Source: Parahoeflea halophila
GTDB taxonomy: Bacteria; Pseudomonadota; Alphaproteobacteria; Rhizobiales; Rhizobiaceae
Assembly: GCF_900220985.1 (NCBI RefSeq)
Contig: NZ_OCPC01000002.1
Coordinates: 1 to 64,000, forward strand
Direction: 5' to 3'
Length of the DNA stretch: 64,000 nt
Part shown: positions 47,630 through 56,964 of the stretch, in pieces
How positions within the stretch are numbered: position 1 is the stretch's first letter
How the letters are laid out: the number at the start of each line of letters is the position of its first letter
The notes under the pieces: model-generated
Told to the model about the DNA's origin: nothing
Seen by the model: the letters and a program-made list of their open reading frames with translations, nothing else
Databases searched by the model: none
Position numbers and translations under genes: made by a program

Positions 47630-48289
47630 TTGATCCATTTCGAAAATGTCGGTTTGCGTTACGGGATGGGCCCCGAGGTCCTTCGTGACCTCACTTTCGA
47701 CATCCCCAAGGGATCGTTCCAGTTTCTCACCGGCCCCTCCGGCGCAGGCAAGACCACGTTAATGCGGCTTCTTTTCATGTCGCTCAAACCGACACGTGGA
47801 CTGATTCGCATGTTCGGCCGCGACATTGCCGTTATCCCCGGCGAGGAGTTGCCCCTGTTGCGCCGACGCATCGGAATCGTATTTCAGGATTTCCGGCTGC
47901 TTGACCACATGACCACCTACGAAAACGTCGCCCTGCCGTTGCGCGTGCGCGGCAAGGATGAGGCAAGCTATCGCTCCGACGTGATCGAGCTGCTCAAATG
48001 GGTCGGACTTGGCGAGCGCATCAACGTGCTCCCTCCGGTCCTCTCGGGCGGGGAGAAACAGCGGGTCGCCATCGCCCGCGCCTTGATCGATCAGCCCGAG
48101 GTGCTGCTTGCCGACGAGCCCACCGGCAACGTCGACCCGCCGATGGCAAGGCGCCTGCTGAACCTGTTTACCGAACTCAACCGGCTCGGAACCGCCGTCG
48201 TGATCGCAACCCACGACCTGACCCTGATGGACCGGGTCGATGCACGCCGGATGATTCTGACGGGAGGGCGGCTCGACATCCATGACTGA
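47630..48289 (+). CDS. ftsE: Cell division ATP-binding protein FtsE
   Basis: A 219-residue ABC ATPase that with FtsX regulates peptidoglycan hydrolysis at the septum. Walker A is GPSGAGKTT (about 36-44), the Q-loop lies in VFQDFRLLDHMT, the signature is LSGGEKQRVAIARAL and Walker B is VLLADEPTGN. The start appears to be TTG at 47630 with AGGAAG upstream, giving the usual IHFENVGLRYG N-terminus; no ATG or GTG is available in frame nearby. The gene overlaps ftsX by eight bases. Confidence 0.96.
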   Translation: MIHFENVGLRYGMGPEVLRDLTFDIPKGSFQFLTGPSGAGKTTLMRLLFMSLKPTRGLIRMFGRDIAVIPGEELPLLRRRIGIVFQDFRLLDHMTTYENVALPLRVRGKDEASYRSDVIELLKWVGLGERINVLPPVLSGGEKQRVAIARALIDQPEVLLADEPTGNVDPPMARRLLNLFTELNRLGTAVVIATHDLTLMDRVDARRMILTGGRLDIHD

Positions 48290-49289
48290 GCGCGCAACCA
48301 ACCAAAACCGCAGCAAGCGCCGCGCCGATCCGAAGCGGGACCGCCTGGTCAGCTTGCGCCCGATGGCGCCGATCGTTCCGCCGGTCAATGTCTCCGGCCG
48401 TGCTCTGATGGTGGTCATCGCCATCATGTCATTTCTCTGTGCGCTGACCCTCGGTGCGGTTACCATGGTGCAGGAAAAGGCCGAAGCCTGGCAGAGCGAT
48501 GTCTCCCGCGAAATCACCATCCAGATCAAGCCCGATGACGGGCTTGAGATGGAGACCGCGCTCTCGGAGGCCAGAACCATCGCTCTTTCCTTCCCCGGCA
48601 CGCTGAGTGCCGACATTGTCGACCGTGCCGCCACCTCCCGGCTCCTGGAGCCTTGGCTCGGCGAAGGGTTCGACATGGACGAACTGCCGGTGCCACGGCT
48701 GGTGATCGTCACCATCGACGAGACCGCCCCCCCGGACTTTGCGGCCATCCGGCAGAAGCTTGCCGAGGCAGTTCCTGCCGCGGTGCTCGATGATCACAGG
48801 GCCTGGGCCAACCGCCTGATTTCGATGGCTCGGATCACGGTCCTCATCGGGGTCGGCATCCTGACGCTGATGTTTGCCACCACCATGCTGACGGTCATCT
48901 TCGCCACCCGCGGCGTCATGGCCGGAAATCGTCACATCGTCGAGGTTCTGCATTTCGTCGGCGCAGAAACCAGCTTTATCGGCGCCGAGTTCCAGAAGCG
49001 CTTTCTGTTGATCGGCCTTAAGGGTGCGGCTGCCGGCGGCAGCGTAGCTGCGCTCGGTTTTCTTCTGCTTGCCGCATGGCAATCCAATTCGATGGCAACC
49101 GCCTTGAACGATCAGGTCACAGCCCTGTTCGGCCGTTTCACCCTGAGCGGTGCGGGCTATTTCGGTATCGTCGGCATCGTCATCCTCATCTCCGCGATGA
49201 CCGCCGTAACGACCCGACTGACCGTCATCCGCACCATCCGCGAGATTGACCGTCAGCGCGCCGATCCCTCACTCGCAGAAATAGGTTAG
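48282..49289 (+). CDS. ftsX: Cell division protein FtsX
   Basis: A 335-residue permease-like partner of FtsE. The cytoplasmic N-terminal tail is basic, then a first membrane helix (about 45-68), a periplasmic domain (about 70-175) that in other bacteria contacts hydrolase activators, and three further helices (about 185-208, 240-262, 290-310). It overlaps ftsE, so the two are made in a fixed ratio. M23-type hydrolases, one of which is encoded at the left of this window, are typical downstream targets of the system in general. Confidence 0.95.
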   Translation: MTERATNQNRSKRRADPKRDRLVSLRPMAPIVPPVNVSGRALMVVIAIMSFLCALTLGAVTMVQEKAEAWQSDVSREITIQIKPDDGLEMETALSEARTIALSFPGTLSADIVDRAATSRLLEPWLGEGFDMDELPVPRLVIVTIDETAPPDFAAIRQKLAEAVPAAVLDDHRAWANRLISMARITVLIGVGILTLMFATTMLTVIFATRGVMAGNRHIVEVLHFVGAETSFIGAEFQKRFLLIGLKGAAAGGSVAALGFLLLAAWQSNSMATALNDQVTALFGRFTLSGAGYFGIVGIVILISAMTAVTTRLTVIRTIREIDRQRADPSLAEIG

Positions 49290-49352
49290 CTTGCCCGGCT
49301 TTTGCCGCAAATCCGACTGGTCCTTGCCGGAATCTCAAGGTATTCATGGATC

Positions 49353-50084
49353 ATGAGCGTGGACAACGCACAATCTGAACCGGCCCCGGCCGCGACTGCC
49401 AAGACGGGCGCGTTGCATCGTCTGCGGCGGGTGGGTGACCATGGCCTGCGCATTGCCACGGTTGCAGCCATTGTCGCGGTGGCGTTGATTGCAATGGGAT
49501 TTTTCCGGTTCACCGACACGATCTCCGAATTGAAGGCAACCGGCATTCCCAGCGAGGTCGACGCAATCGTGGTCCTCACAGGCGGGTATCAGCGAATCGA
49601 TCAGGCCCTGGCGCTCCTGGAAGAGGGCGTTGGCGAACGGTTGCTGATCTCGGGCGTCAATCCATCCACCAGCAGCGCCGCCTTGCGCCGCGCGACCGGG
49701 ACCAAACTGGCCACTTTCGACTGCTGTGTCGACATCGGTTACGAAGCGCTCGATACCATCGGCAACGCCAATGAAACCGCCGGTTGGATACGCCAGCGGA
49801 ACTATGACCGCATTCTGGTGGTGACCAACAATTACCACATGCCGCGCAGCCTTCTGGAGCTCTCCCAGGCAAGCCCCGACGTCACGTTTCTGGCCTATCC
49901 TGTCACCCACACGGATCTGAAAACCGAGACCTGGCTGTCCGACCCGATCGCCTTGCGCACGCTGTTCATGGAATATGCCAAGTACTCGCTCGCCCGGCTG
50001 CGCTACTGGAGTGGCGCCAAGCCAGGCAGCGGGTTGCGTGCTGATGCTGCAGGCAGAGAGCCGATATCCGCCAGGCTTGAATGA
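49353..50084 (+). CDS. YdcF family (DUF218) membrane protein
   Basis: A 243-residue protein with one N-terminal membrane helix (about 30-52) and a DUF218 domain (about 65-200). Visible motifs are AIVVLTGGYQRIDQALALL, GERLLISGVNP, NANETAGWIRQRNYDRILVVT and NNYHMPRSLLEL. Relatives (SanA, ElyC) affect envelope integrity and lipid-carrier metabolism; the exact reaction is unknown. Position between ftsX and plsC is typical of rhizobia and supports an envelope role. Confidence 0.88.
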   Translation: MSVDNAQSEPAPAATAKTGALHRLRRVGDHGLRIATVAAIVAVALIAMGFFRFTDTISELKATGIPSEVDAIVVLTGGYQRIDQALALLEEGVGERLLISGVNPSTSSAALRRATGTKLATFDCCVDIGYEALDTIGNANETAGWIRQRNYDRILVVTNNYHMPRSLLELSQASPDVTFLAYPVTHTDLKTETWLSDPIALRTLFMEYAKYSLARLRYWSGAKPGSGLRADAAGREPISARLE

Positions 50085-50188
50085 TTTTTCCCGCGCTGCA
50101 GGTTTTCCGCCGACCTTCGATGGTGTAACCCGGACGCAAGGCTCGGTCTGACAGGTTGAACGAGCCAGATGCTAATCCGGAATTTTCG

Positions 50189-50992
50189 ATGCTTGCCCTT
50201 CGGTCCATACTTTTCAATCTCGCATTCTACATCAACCTGATCGTCCGGATGATCGTGTTCTCGCCCTATTACTTTCTTGCTGAACGCAAGAAAGCCTGGA
50301 GCGTGCCGAAGAATTGGGTGCGCGCCAACCACTGGCTGCAGGCGAAGATTGCCGGGACTACATTCGAGATCGAAGGTCTCGAAAATATCCCCGAGGGCGG
50401 CTACATTTTCGCACCCAAGCATCAGTCCTTCTGGGATGCCTATGCTTTGCTGCCCTGGCTCGACGATCCGGTCTACATCCTCAAACGGGAACTGATGTGG
50501 ATCCCGCTTTTCGGCCAGTACGTCTCGAAGATGAAGATGATCCCGGTCAATCGCGGCGCCCGCGGCAAAGTCATGGCCGAGGTGCTGGAGCGCACCAAGC
50601 GCGAGATCGACAGCGGCCGCCAGCTGATCATCTATCCCGAGGGTACGCGTCGGCCGGCCGGCGCTCCGCCCGATTACAAATACGGCATTGCCCGGCTGTA
50701 TCGTGACCTTCAGGTCCCGGTGGTCCCCGTGGTCATGCATCCGGGCCTGTTCTGGCCGCGGCGCAAGTTCCTGCGCTTTCCTGGCCATTTCAAGGTGCGG
50801 GTTTTGCCGCCGATCGCACCTGGCATGGATCCTGACGCCTTCATGGAGAAGCTCGTCGAGGTCATGGAAACCGCCAGCGACAAGCTCCTGGTCGAGACCG
50901 TCGAGGCCAATCCGCAAATTCCATTGCGCGAACATGCGAAGCGCCGCTTGCGCGAGCTTGGCGCGCTGCCCTCTGATCCCCGCCTTCAGTGA
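50189..50992 (+). CDS. plsC: 1-acyl-sn-glycerol-3-phosphate acyltransferase
   Basis: A 267-residue phospholipid synthesis enzyme adding the second acyl chain to lysophosphatidate. An N-terminal hydrophobic stretch is followed by the acyltransferase motif APKHQSFWDAYAL (His-x4-Asp, about residue 74), and the second motif IIYPEGTRRP (about 148). AGGAAT-type bases precede the ATG at 50189. It is the last gene of the rightward ftsE-ftsX-ydcF-plsC group. Confidence 0.94.
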   Translation: MLALRSILFNLAFYINLIVRMIVFSPYYFLAERKKAWSVPKNWVRANHWLQAKIAGTTFEIEGLENIPEGGYIFAPKHQSFWDAYALLPWLDDPVYILKRELMWIPLFGQYVSKMKMIPVNRGARGKVMAEVLERTKREIDSGRQLIIYPEGTRRPAGAPPDYKYGIARLYRDLQVPVVPVVMHPGLFWPRRKFLRFPGHFKVRVLPPIAPGMDPDAFMEKLVEVMETASDKLLVETVEANPQIPLREHAKRRLRELGALPSDPRLQ

Positions 50993-51007
50993 CGGGCGGT
51001 GAAGGTA

Positions 51008-51526
51008 TCAGCTGCCAAGCCGCTGCACGATCGCTTCAAGATGATGGTCGCTGATCCGCAGCGTCTTGAGGTGATCGACCGTGTTGATCACATAGTCCTC
51101 ATTCGGGCCTGACTGGCCCACAGCACCCGAGACTTGCATATAGGCCTCCTCGATCGACAGGGCGCCGGCATACTGCTCGTGGGTCCGGTCAACCACATAG
51201 GTCAGAGCGCGGACAGCGCGGCCATCGTCCAGCCGAACCTTGCGGATTGTCTCGAGATACACATTGGTCACGAGTTCGCGTTCGCGCAGATAGGCGGTCA
51301 CCATTTCCCGGTTTGCGGGCCGGACCCTGAACGCCACTCCGTGGCACGAACCGCCACGGTCAAGCCCCAGCACCAGCCCTGGCCGCTCCGGCGTGCCGCG
51401 GTGAACGAAGGAGCGAACACATAACGCCCGGTGATAGCCAAACAGCTGCGCCTGCCGGGCTTCCTCATGTTCGAATTCTGGCCGCCACATCAGCGATCCG
51501 TAGCCAAACACCCAAAAATCGTCCAT
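51008..51526 (-). CDS. Gamma-glutamylcyclotransferase, ChaC type
   Basis: A 172-residue enzyme that cleaves glutathione to 5-oxoproline and Cys-Gly. The substrate loop FWVFGYGSLMWRPEFEH starts at residue 4 and is diagnostic. SCHGVAFRV and the ALTYVVDRTHEQYAG segment follow; the start at 51526 (MDDFWVFGYG) fits the family better than longer options. It converges with plsC and diverges from the DUF2125 gene. Confidence 0.92.
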   Translation of the reverse strand: MDDFWVFGYGSLMWRPEFEHEEARQAQLFGYHRALCVRSFVHRGTPERPGLVLGLDRGGSCHGVAFRVRPANREMVTAYLRERELVTNVYLETIRKVRLDDGRAVRALTYVVDRTHEQYAGALSIEEAYMQVSGAVGQSGPNEDYVINTVDHLKTLRISDHHLEAIVQRLGS

Positions 51527-51626
51527 ATCCCAGCCCATGTTTCGTGCGCACGCAGCCAGCCTCGTAGATCCAGCCCGCACCTATTCGCATGCTGGCCCTT
51601 ATTGCAGGCCGCACATGGAGAACGCA

Positions 51627-52625
51627 ATGCCCTCAGCCACCAACGCCTCATCCTCTGTATCACGGAAATTTATGTGGCTTGCAGGCGCAATCATTGCCGG
51701 CGGAGTGCTCTGGACGGCGGGTTGGTACGCTTTCGCAGCCAAGGTCGAGGCCGATCTGCCCGCAAGGCTGGCGCAACTTGCCGGACCCGCTGCCAGCGCC
51801 GAGTGCATCAGCGCGGATGTCCGCGGTTACCCGTTCCGCTTCGGCGTGTTCTGCGAAAGCTTGAGCTATGAAAATGCGGCCGAGGGAATCAGCGCCAATG
51901 CCGGCGCCTTCCGCTCGGCGGCCCAGGTTTACCGCCCGCAACATGCAGTCGCCGAGATCGACGGCCCCTTTGTGCTCAGCTCCACCGGCCTTTCGCTGCG
52001 CGCTGACTGGCAAGTGCTCAAGGCCAGTGCGCGGGCGACGACCAACGGGCTTGAACGCGGTTCAGTCGAGGCGCGTAACATCAATTTCGACATGGACTGG
52101 GCCAGGCTGGCCGGGCGGTTCGGCTTTCAAGCGGAAAAGATCACCGCCCACGCGCGGCGCAACGGGCCAGACCTCGACCTCGCCACCTATGCCGAGGATC
52201 TGCGCAGTGATCTTATTGCCGGGCTGACGGCCAGAACCCTCGTGCTCGAAGCCACGCTGACGGATCGGTCAAGCCTTCTCGAAATCCCCTTCGTTCCGCT
52301 CCAGGGCCCATTTGACGCGGTGCTGCACAGTTTGAAGATCGGTTTTGATGAAACCACTTCAATCGAACTGACTGGCCCTGTCCGGATCGACGCCGGCAAC
52401 CGGATCTCAGGCGATCTCGAACTGACGATCAGCGATCTTCAGCGCTTCACCGAGCGGGCAGCGGATCTTGACCAGAAAACCGCCGATCTCTTCAAGCAGT
52501 TCGGTCCGGCGATTGCAGCGCTCGACACCAGGCCCGGCGATGACGCCGTGAGCCTGCCCCTGACGATCAACAACAATCAGGTCTCACTCGGCTTCATCCC
52601 GCTTGGCCAGCTGCCGGCCTTTTGA
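51627..52625 (+). CDS. DUF2125 domain-containing protein, exported
   Basis: A 332-residue protein of a family found in Alphaproteobacteria with unknown function. The N-terminal membrane anchor or signal is at about residues 18-38. The rest is beta-rich with the repeated pattern of this family, including CISADVRGYPFRFGVFCESL near residue 65 and the closing LPLTINNNQVSLGFIPLG. It is predicted periplasmic. GGAG lies six bases before the chosen ATG. The stop codon is two bases from the stop of tyrC, which runs toward it. Confidence 0.86.
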   Translation: MPSATNASSSVSRKFMWLAGAIIAGGVLWTAGWYAFAAKVEADLPARLAQLAGPAASAECISADVRGYPFRFGVFCESLSYENAAEGISANAGAFRSAAQVYRPQHAVAEIDGPFVLSSTGLSLRADWQVLKASARATTNGLERGSVEARNINFDMDWARLAGRFGFQAEKITAHARRNGPDLDLATYAEDLRSDLIAGLTARTLVLEATLTDRSSLLEIPFVPLQGPFDAVLHSLKIGFDETTSIELTGPVRIDAGNRISGDLELTISDLQRFTERAADLDQKTADLFKQFGPAIAALDTRPGDDAVSLPLTINNNQVSLGFIPLGQLPAF

Positions 52626-52627
52626 GA

Positions 52628-53572
52628 TTATTCGGCTGCTCCGGGAACGTCCGCCTTGCCGGCATTTCGTCCAAAGTCCGGCGCATCGGTGTCCTGACCG
52701 GCTTCGATGATGGAGCGGCGAATGCCGCGGGTGCGGGTAAACAAATCGAACAGCTTGTCGCCGTCGCCCCAGCGGATAGCCCGTTGCAGCGATGAAAGGT
52801 CCTCGGAAAACCGCGCCAGCATCTCGAGGATCGCGTCCTTGTTGTGAAGGCAGACGTCGCGCCACATCACCGGGTCGGAGGCCGCCAGACGGGTGAAGTC
52901 GCGGAAACCCGACGCAGAGTACTTGATCACCTCCGACTGGGTCACCGCCTCCAGGTCATCTGCGGTCCCGACAATGTTGTAGGCGATGATGTGCGGCAGG
53001 TGCGAGACGATCGCCAGAACCATGTCGTGATGATCCGGATCCATCCGTTCGACCGTCGACCCGCAAGCCCCCCAGAATGCGGCGAGACGATCGACGGCCT
53101 GTGCATCGACATCTGCCGCCGGGGTCAGAATGCACCAGCGGCCTTTGAACAGCTGTGCAAAGCCTGCTTCCGGGCCGCTCTGCTCGGTACCGGCGATCGG
53201 GTGCCCGGGAATGAAATGGACCGTCTCAGGCATGTGCGGCTGCATCTGCCGCACCACCGAGGCCTTGGTCGAGCCGACATCAGTCACGATTGCGCCCGGC
53301 TTGAGATGGGGTCCGATCTCACGCGCCACCGCTTCCGAAGCGCCCACGGGGACGGAGACTATCACCAGATCGGCATTGGCGACGGCTTCTGCGTTCGAGC
53401 TGAAATAGCTGTCGCCCAAGCCGAGCTTCCGTGCGGCCTCGAGCGTTGCTTCACTTCGCGTGGCAATTGCGACATGACCGGCCAGCCCCTCGGCGCGGAT
53501 CACGCGCGCCAGGGACGAACCGATGAGGCCGATGCCGATCAGCGCGATGGTCTCAAACAGCGGTTTTGTCAT
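52628..53572 (-). CDS. tyrC: Prephenate/arogenate dehydrogenase
   Basis: A 314-residue NAD(P)-dependent enzyme of tyrosine synthesis. The dinucleotide fold motif is IALIGIGLIGSSLARVI at about residue 9, with VTDVGSTKASV and HFIPGHPIAGTEQSGPEA (catalytic His) following. There is no chorismate mutase or ACT domain, so it is the cyclohexadienyl type. It starts five bases after hisC and the two are likely coupled. Confidence 0.93.
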   Translation of the reverse strand: MTKPLFETIALIGIGLIGSSLARVIRAEGLAGHVAIATRSEATLEAARKLGLGDSYFSSNAEAVANADLVIVSVPVGASEAVAREIGPHLKPGAIVTDVGSTKASVVRQMQPHMPETVHFIPGHPIAGTEQSGPEAGFAQLFKGRWCILTPAADVDAQAVDRLAAFWGACGSTVERMDPDHHDMVLAIVSHLPHIIAYNIVGTADDLEAVTQSEVIKYSASGFRDFTRLAASDPVMWRDVCLHNKDAILEMLARFSEDLSSLQRAIRWGDGDKLFDLFTRTRGIRRSIIEAGQDTDAPDFGRNAGKADVPGAAE

Positions 53573-53577
53573 GATCT

Positions 53578-54678
53578 TCAGGCCATAAAGGTCTTCAGCG
53601 CGTCGATAACGCCGAGATTGGCTTCCTCGCTACCGATTGTCATTCTCAGCGCATCCGGCAGGCCGTAGCCCGCCACGCGGCGCAATACATAGCCGCGTGC
53701 GGCCAGATACTCGTCGGCTTCGGCGGCGGTCTTGCCGGGTGTGGTCGGGAAGTGAATGAGAATGAAGTTGCCGACCGACGGCGTTACCGACAGGCCGATC
53801 GCCTCGACCGCTTCGACCACACGCCCGAGCCATTTTTCATTGTGCTCGACAGCGCGCTCGACATGCTGGCGGTCGGCAATGGCAGCAGTGCCCGCGGTTA
53901 TTGCCAGCGCATTGACATTGAATGGTCCACGCACCCGGTTGCAAGCATCAATGATGGCTTCCGGCGCATACATCCAGCCAATCCTCAGGCCGGCAAGCCC
54001 GTGGATCTTAGAAAACGTCCGCGTCATCACCACATTGCTGTTGCTTGACACCAGCTCGATACCCGCCTCGTAGTCATTGCGCCGGACATATTCGGCATAG
54101 GCCGCGTCGAGCACCAGGATCACGTGCCGCGGCAGGCCCGCATGCAGCCGCCGCACTTCATTGACCGGGAGATAGGTGCCTGTCGGATTGTTCGGATTGG
54201 CCAGGAACACCAGCTTGGTCCGTTCGCTCACCGCACCCAGGATCTTGTCGACATCGGCAGTCAGATCATCGGTATCGGGAACCGAAACCGGGGTCGCACC
54301 GGCAGCCACGATCTGGATCTTGTAGACAAGGAAACCATGATCGGTGAACAAGCCCTCGTCGCCAGGTGCCAGATAGGTCTGACACAACAGGCCAAGCAGT
54401 TCATCCGATCCGTTGCCGCACATGATGTTGTTCGGGTTGAGCCCATGGGCGCGGCTTATTGCCTCGCGCAGCACATGGGCGGAACCGTCCGGATAGATCG
54501 CCAGATTCGCATTCTTTGCCGCGATCGCTTCGGCAACCTTCGGGCTCGGCCCGAGCGGGGATTCGTTGGAGGACAGCTTGTAGACCTTGGCCACCCCATG
54601 AACGGTCTCACGCCCCGGCACATAGGGCGCGATATCCATAACGCCGGGTTTGGGGCGGGGCATGTCTGAGCTGCTCAT
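53578..54678 (-). CDS. hisC: Histidinol-phosphate aminotransferase (aromatic/His type)
   Basis: A 366-residue PLP-dependent class I/II aminotransferase. The PLP lysine is in [17 protein letters not shown] (about residue 220), and the substrate-binding PYVPGR is at about 18-23. [13 protein letters not shown] is the N-terminal family motif. Located next to tyrC it may act as aromatic-amino-acid (or prephenate) transaminase as well as in histidine synthesis; the sequence does not separate the two. Confidence 0.94.
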   Translation of the reverse strand: MSSSDMPRPKPGVMDIAPYVPGRETVHGVAKVYKLSSNESPLGPSPKVAEAIAAKNANLAIYPDGSAHVLREAISRAHGLNPNNIMCGNGSDELLGLLCQTYLAPGDEGLFTDHGFLVYKIQIVAAGATPVSVPDTDDLTADVDKILGAVSERTKLVFLANPNNPTGTYLPVNEVRRLHAGLPRHVILVLDAAYAEYVRRNDYEAGIELVSSNSNVVMTRTFSKIHGLAGLRIGWMYAPEAIIDACNRVRGPFNVNALAITAGTAAIADRQHVERAVEHNEKWLGRVVEAVEAIGLSVTPSVGNFILIHFPTTPGKTAAEADEYLAARGYVLRRVAGYGLPDALRMTIGSEEANLGVIDALKTFMA

Positions 54679-54737
54679 CGAGGCTATCCTTGCAAGCTAT
54701 GAACCAAGGCGGGAACCGCCGGGATAGCCCTTTGCAG

Positions 54738-55526
54738 CTATCTTGTCGAGAGCGGCTTTGCCGACACCGGCGTCTCGGAGGCCTTGGCTTGCCGATGCAC
54801 GGCCCGAGAGGTCTGCGGCGAGAGCACCGGGACAAACACCCGCCGCGACGCGCGCTGGGCCACAGGCAAACCCTGATAGAGCCGCTTCTGCGCCTCGACA
54901 ATGATGACACCGGAAAAAACCGGCCAGAGCCTCCGCCCCAACCGCTCGAAAACCTGCTGCATTCGCAACACCACGCCGCGTTTCGAGGGTGGAAAGAACA
55001 GCGCTTCGGCAAAAGCGCCAGGTGTGAAATTGCTTTCCCGCAGGAGCGTCACCAGCTGTCCCCGGGAATAGGGGCGTCCGGCCCCGAAGGGGGTGTGCTC
55101 GAACCGGGCCCACATGCCCCGCCGGTTGGGCGCGACAATCACCAGCCGCCCGCCGGGCGCCAGCACCCGCCACAATTCCTTCAGGGTTTCTCGCGGGTTC
55201 TCGGCAAATTCCAGCGAGTGCACCATCAGGACACGATCGAGGGACGCGTCCGGCAAGGGCAATTCCTCGTCGAAGACCAGCGCCGTGGCCGAAGGTCCGC
55301 CTGCAGGCCAGTTCACCGCCCCCTGGCCCGCTGGCATGAAGGCGAAGGTCCTTTCGGTGTCGGGGCGGAACCGGTCGAGATAAGGCGTCGCATAGCCAAG
55401 CCCCATCAACCGTTCCCCCGGCAGGTTCGCCCAGATCGACGACAACGCCATGGCAACCGAATGCTCGGCAACCACGCCTAGACGGGAATGATAAAACTGT
55501 CTCAAATCAACAATGTCTGCATGCAT
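54738..55526 (-). CDS. Class I SAM-dependent methyltransferase
   Basis: A 262-residue methyltransferase of the Methyltransf_11 type. LGLGYATPYLDRFRPD gives an atypical motif I near residue 42, LPLPDASLDRVLMVHSLEF is the conserved acidic loop and post-II region (about 90-108), and RVLAPGGRLVIVAPNRRG is motif III. The start at 55526 (MHADIVDLRQFYHS) is typical for rhizobial homologues; the open frame upstream is not used. It precedes hisC by 59 bases on the same strand and diverges from gloB. The substrate is unknown. Confidence 0.86.
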   Translation of the reverse strand: MHADIVDLRQFYHSRLGVVAEHSVAMALSSIWANLPGERLMGLGYATPYLDRFRPDTERTFAFMPAGQGAVNWPAGGPSATALVFDEELPLPDASLDRVLMVHSLEFAENPRETLKELWRVLAPGGRLVIVAPNRRGMWARFEHTPFGAGRPYSRGQLVTLLRESNFTPGAFAEALFFPPSKRGVVLRMQQVFERLGRRLWPVFSGVIIVEAQKRLYQGLPVAQRASRRVFVPVLSPQTSRAVHRQAKASETPVSAKPLSTR

Positions 55527-55612
55527 GGCGGCGGACCTGAAAGTAACGGCTGATCTTGGATGCAAGCTTACACCCGTATCGCCGGGGAAAGCCATCTTCG
55601 AAGCAATGTCTT

Positions 55613-55630
55613 GCCGGTTTGCAAACCGGC
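55613..55630. repeat. Perfect 18-base palindrome between the methyltransferase gene and gloB
   Basis: GCCGGTTTG (55613-55621) is followed directly by its exact reverse complement. Eleven bases later in the rightward direction a short T-run follows. It could be an operator for a dimeric repressor or a hairpin of 7 bp with a TGCA loop. Confidence 0.5.
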
Positions 55631-55720
55631 CGGTGCCTTTTTGTCGCCGCCAAAGGTGACGGAACTCTGTCTGCCAGTTATGCTTTGCCGGTTGATTCAA
55701 TTATTGCGATGGTGGCCAAT

Positions 55721-56491
55721 ATGACCAGTCTCATGATCGAGCAGTTTACCTGCAGGCAGGACAATTTCGGCGTGATCCTGCACGACCCCCTGTCCGGCGA
55801 AACGGCTAGCATCGATGCACCCGATGGTGCGAAGGTCGCCGGACGCTTGGGTGATGACGAGTGGAAACTGACCCACCTGCTGATCACCCATCACCACCCC
55901 GACCATGTGGAAGGCATACCGGCTCTGGCCCGGGACTATGCGCCGAAGGTGATCGGGCCTGAGGCAGAGGCTTCGAACATCGCGGGACTGACGCAGACCG
56001 TCAGCGATGGCGAGAGTTTCGATTTCGCGGGCAGAGAAGTCCGTGTCATCTCGACGCCGGGCCATACTGCCGGCCATATCTGTTTCTACATGCCGGACGA
56101 GGGCCTGCTGTTTGCCGGTGATACGCTGTTCGCGCTCGGTTGCGGCCGGCTCTTCGAAGGCTCACCCGCCGACATGCATGGCTCGCTTGCCCGCCTGGTG
56201 GAACTTCCCGACGAGACCCGCGTCTATTGCGGCCATGAATACACCCAATCGAACGCACGTTTTGCGCTGTCGGTCGATCCCGACAACGAGATGCTGGCCA
56301 AACGGGCGGAAGAAATTTCCGACCTGCGTTCGAAAGGGCTGCCGACGCTGCCCACCACCATCGGCTTCGAGAAGCGGACCAACCCGTTCATGCGGACCGG
56401 TGACCCGGCCATCCGCAAGCAGCTGGGCATGGAGACGTCAAGCGACCTCGAGGTGTTCACCGAACTGCGCCGCCGCAAGGACAGTTTCTGA
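55721..56491 (+). CDS. gloB: Hydroxyacylglutathione hydrolase (glyoxalase II)
   Basis: A 256-residue metallo-beta-lactamase-fold enzyme that hydrolyses S-lactoylglutathione in methylglyoxal detoxification. The metal-binding motif is THHHPDHVEG (about residues 55-64), with further ligands in STPGHTAGHICFY and in VYCGHEYTQSNARFAL, and the C-terminal domain contains the glutathione-binding RTNPFMR. Three ATGs are close together; 55721 (MTSLMIEQFTCRQDNFGV) matches the family best. The cupin gene follows two bases after the stop. Confidence 0.95.
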   Translation: MTSLMIEQFTCRQDNFGVILHDPLSGETASIDAPDGAKVAGRLGDDEWKLTHLLITHHHPDHVEGIPALARDYAPKVIGPEAEASNIAGLTQTVSDGESFDFAGREVRVISTPGHTAGHICFYMPDEGLLFAGDTLFALGCGRLFEGSPADMHGSLARLVELPDETRVYCGHEYTQSNARFALSVDPDNEMLAKRAEEISDLRSKGLPTLPTTIGFEKRTNPFMRTGDPAIRKQLGMETSSDLEVFTELRRRKDSF

Positions 56492-56493
56492 AG

Positions 56494-56964
56494 ATGAATT
56501 CAGAGCTGCCCGCCCGCGAGATCATCACGCTTTTAGAGATGCAGCAGCATCCCGAGGGCGGCTGGTACCGCGAAACCTTCCGCGACACCGCCGGCGGCGA
56601 GCGCGGCAATTCAACTGCGATCTACTACTTGCTCGAAGGCGGTGACTGCTCGCATTGGCATCGTGTTACCGACGCGGTGGAAATCTGGCACTGGTACGGA
56701 GGCGGACCGCTGGCCCTCACGCTGTCTGAAGACGGATGCAACGCCCAGTCCTACCGGCTCGGCATGAATCTGGTGTCCGGTGAGCGGCCGCAGATCGTGG
56801 TGCCCGCCAACTGCTGGCAATCGGCAGCCTCGCTCGGCGCCTGGACGCTTGTAGGCTGCACGGTCGCACCAGGCTTCGAATTCGCAAGCTTCGAGATGGC
56901 GCCGCCCGACTGGCGTCCCTCGCCTTTTGAAGGTGCCCCGGTCAGGCCAAAAGGCCAAGCGTGA
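56494..56964 (+). CDS. Cupin domain-containing protein (DUF985)
   Basis: A 156-residue single-domain cupin. The family motif QQHPEGGWYRETFRD is at about residues 13-27, followed by AIYYLLEGGDCSHWHRV with likely metal-binding histidines, and WHWYGGGPL. Function unknown; some relatives are isomerase-like. The stop codon lies inside the 3' end of the convergent lysoplasmalogenase gene, with 23 bases shared. Confidence 0.9.
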   Translation: MNSELPAREIITLLEMQQHPEGGWYRETFRDTAGGERGNSTAIYYLLEGGDCSHWHRVTDAVEIWHWYGGGPLALTLSEDGCNAQSYRLGMNLVSGERPQIVVPANCWQSAASLGAWTLVGCTVAPGFEFASFEMAPPDWRPSPFEGAPVRPKGQA

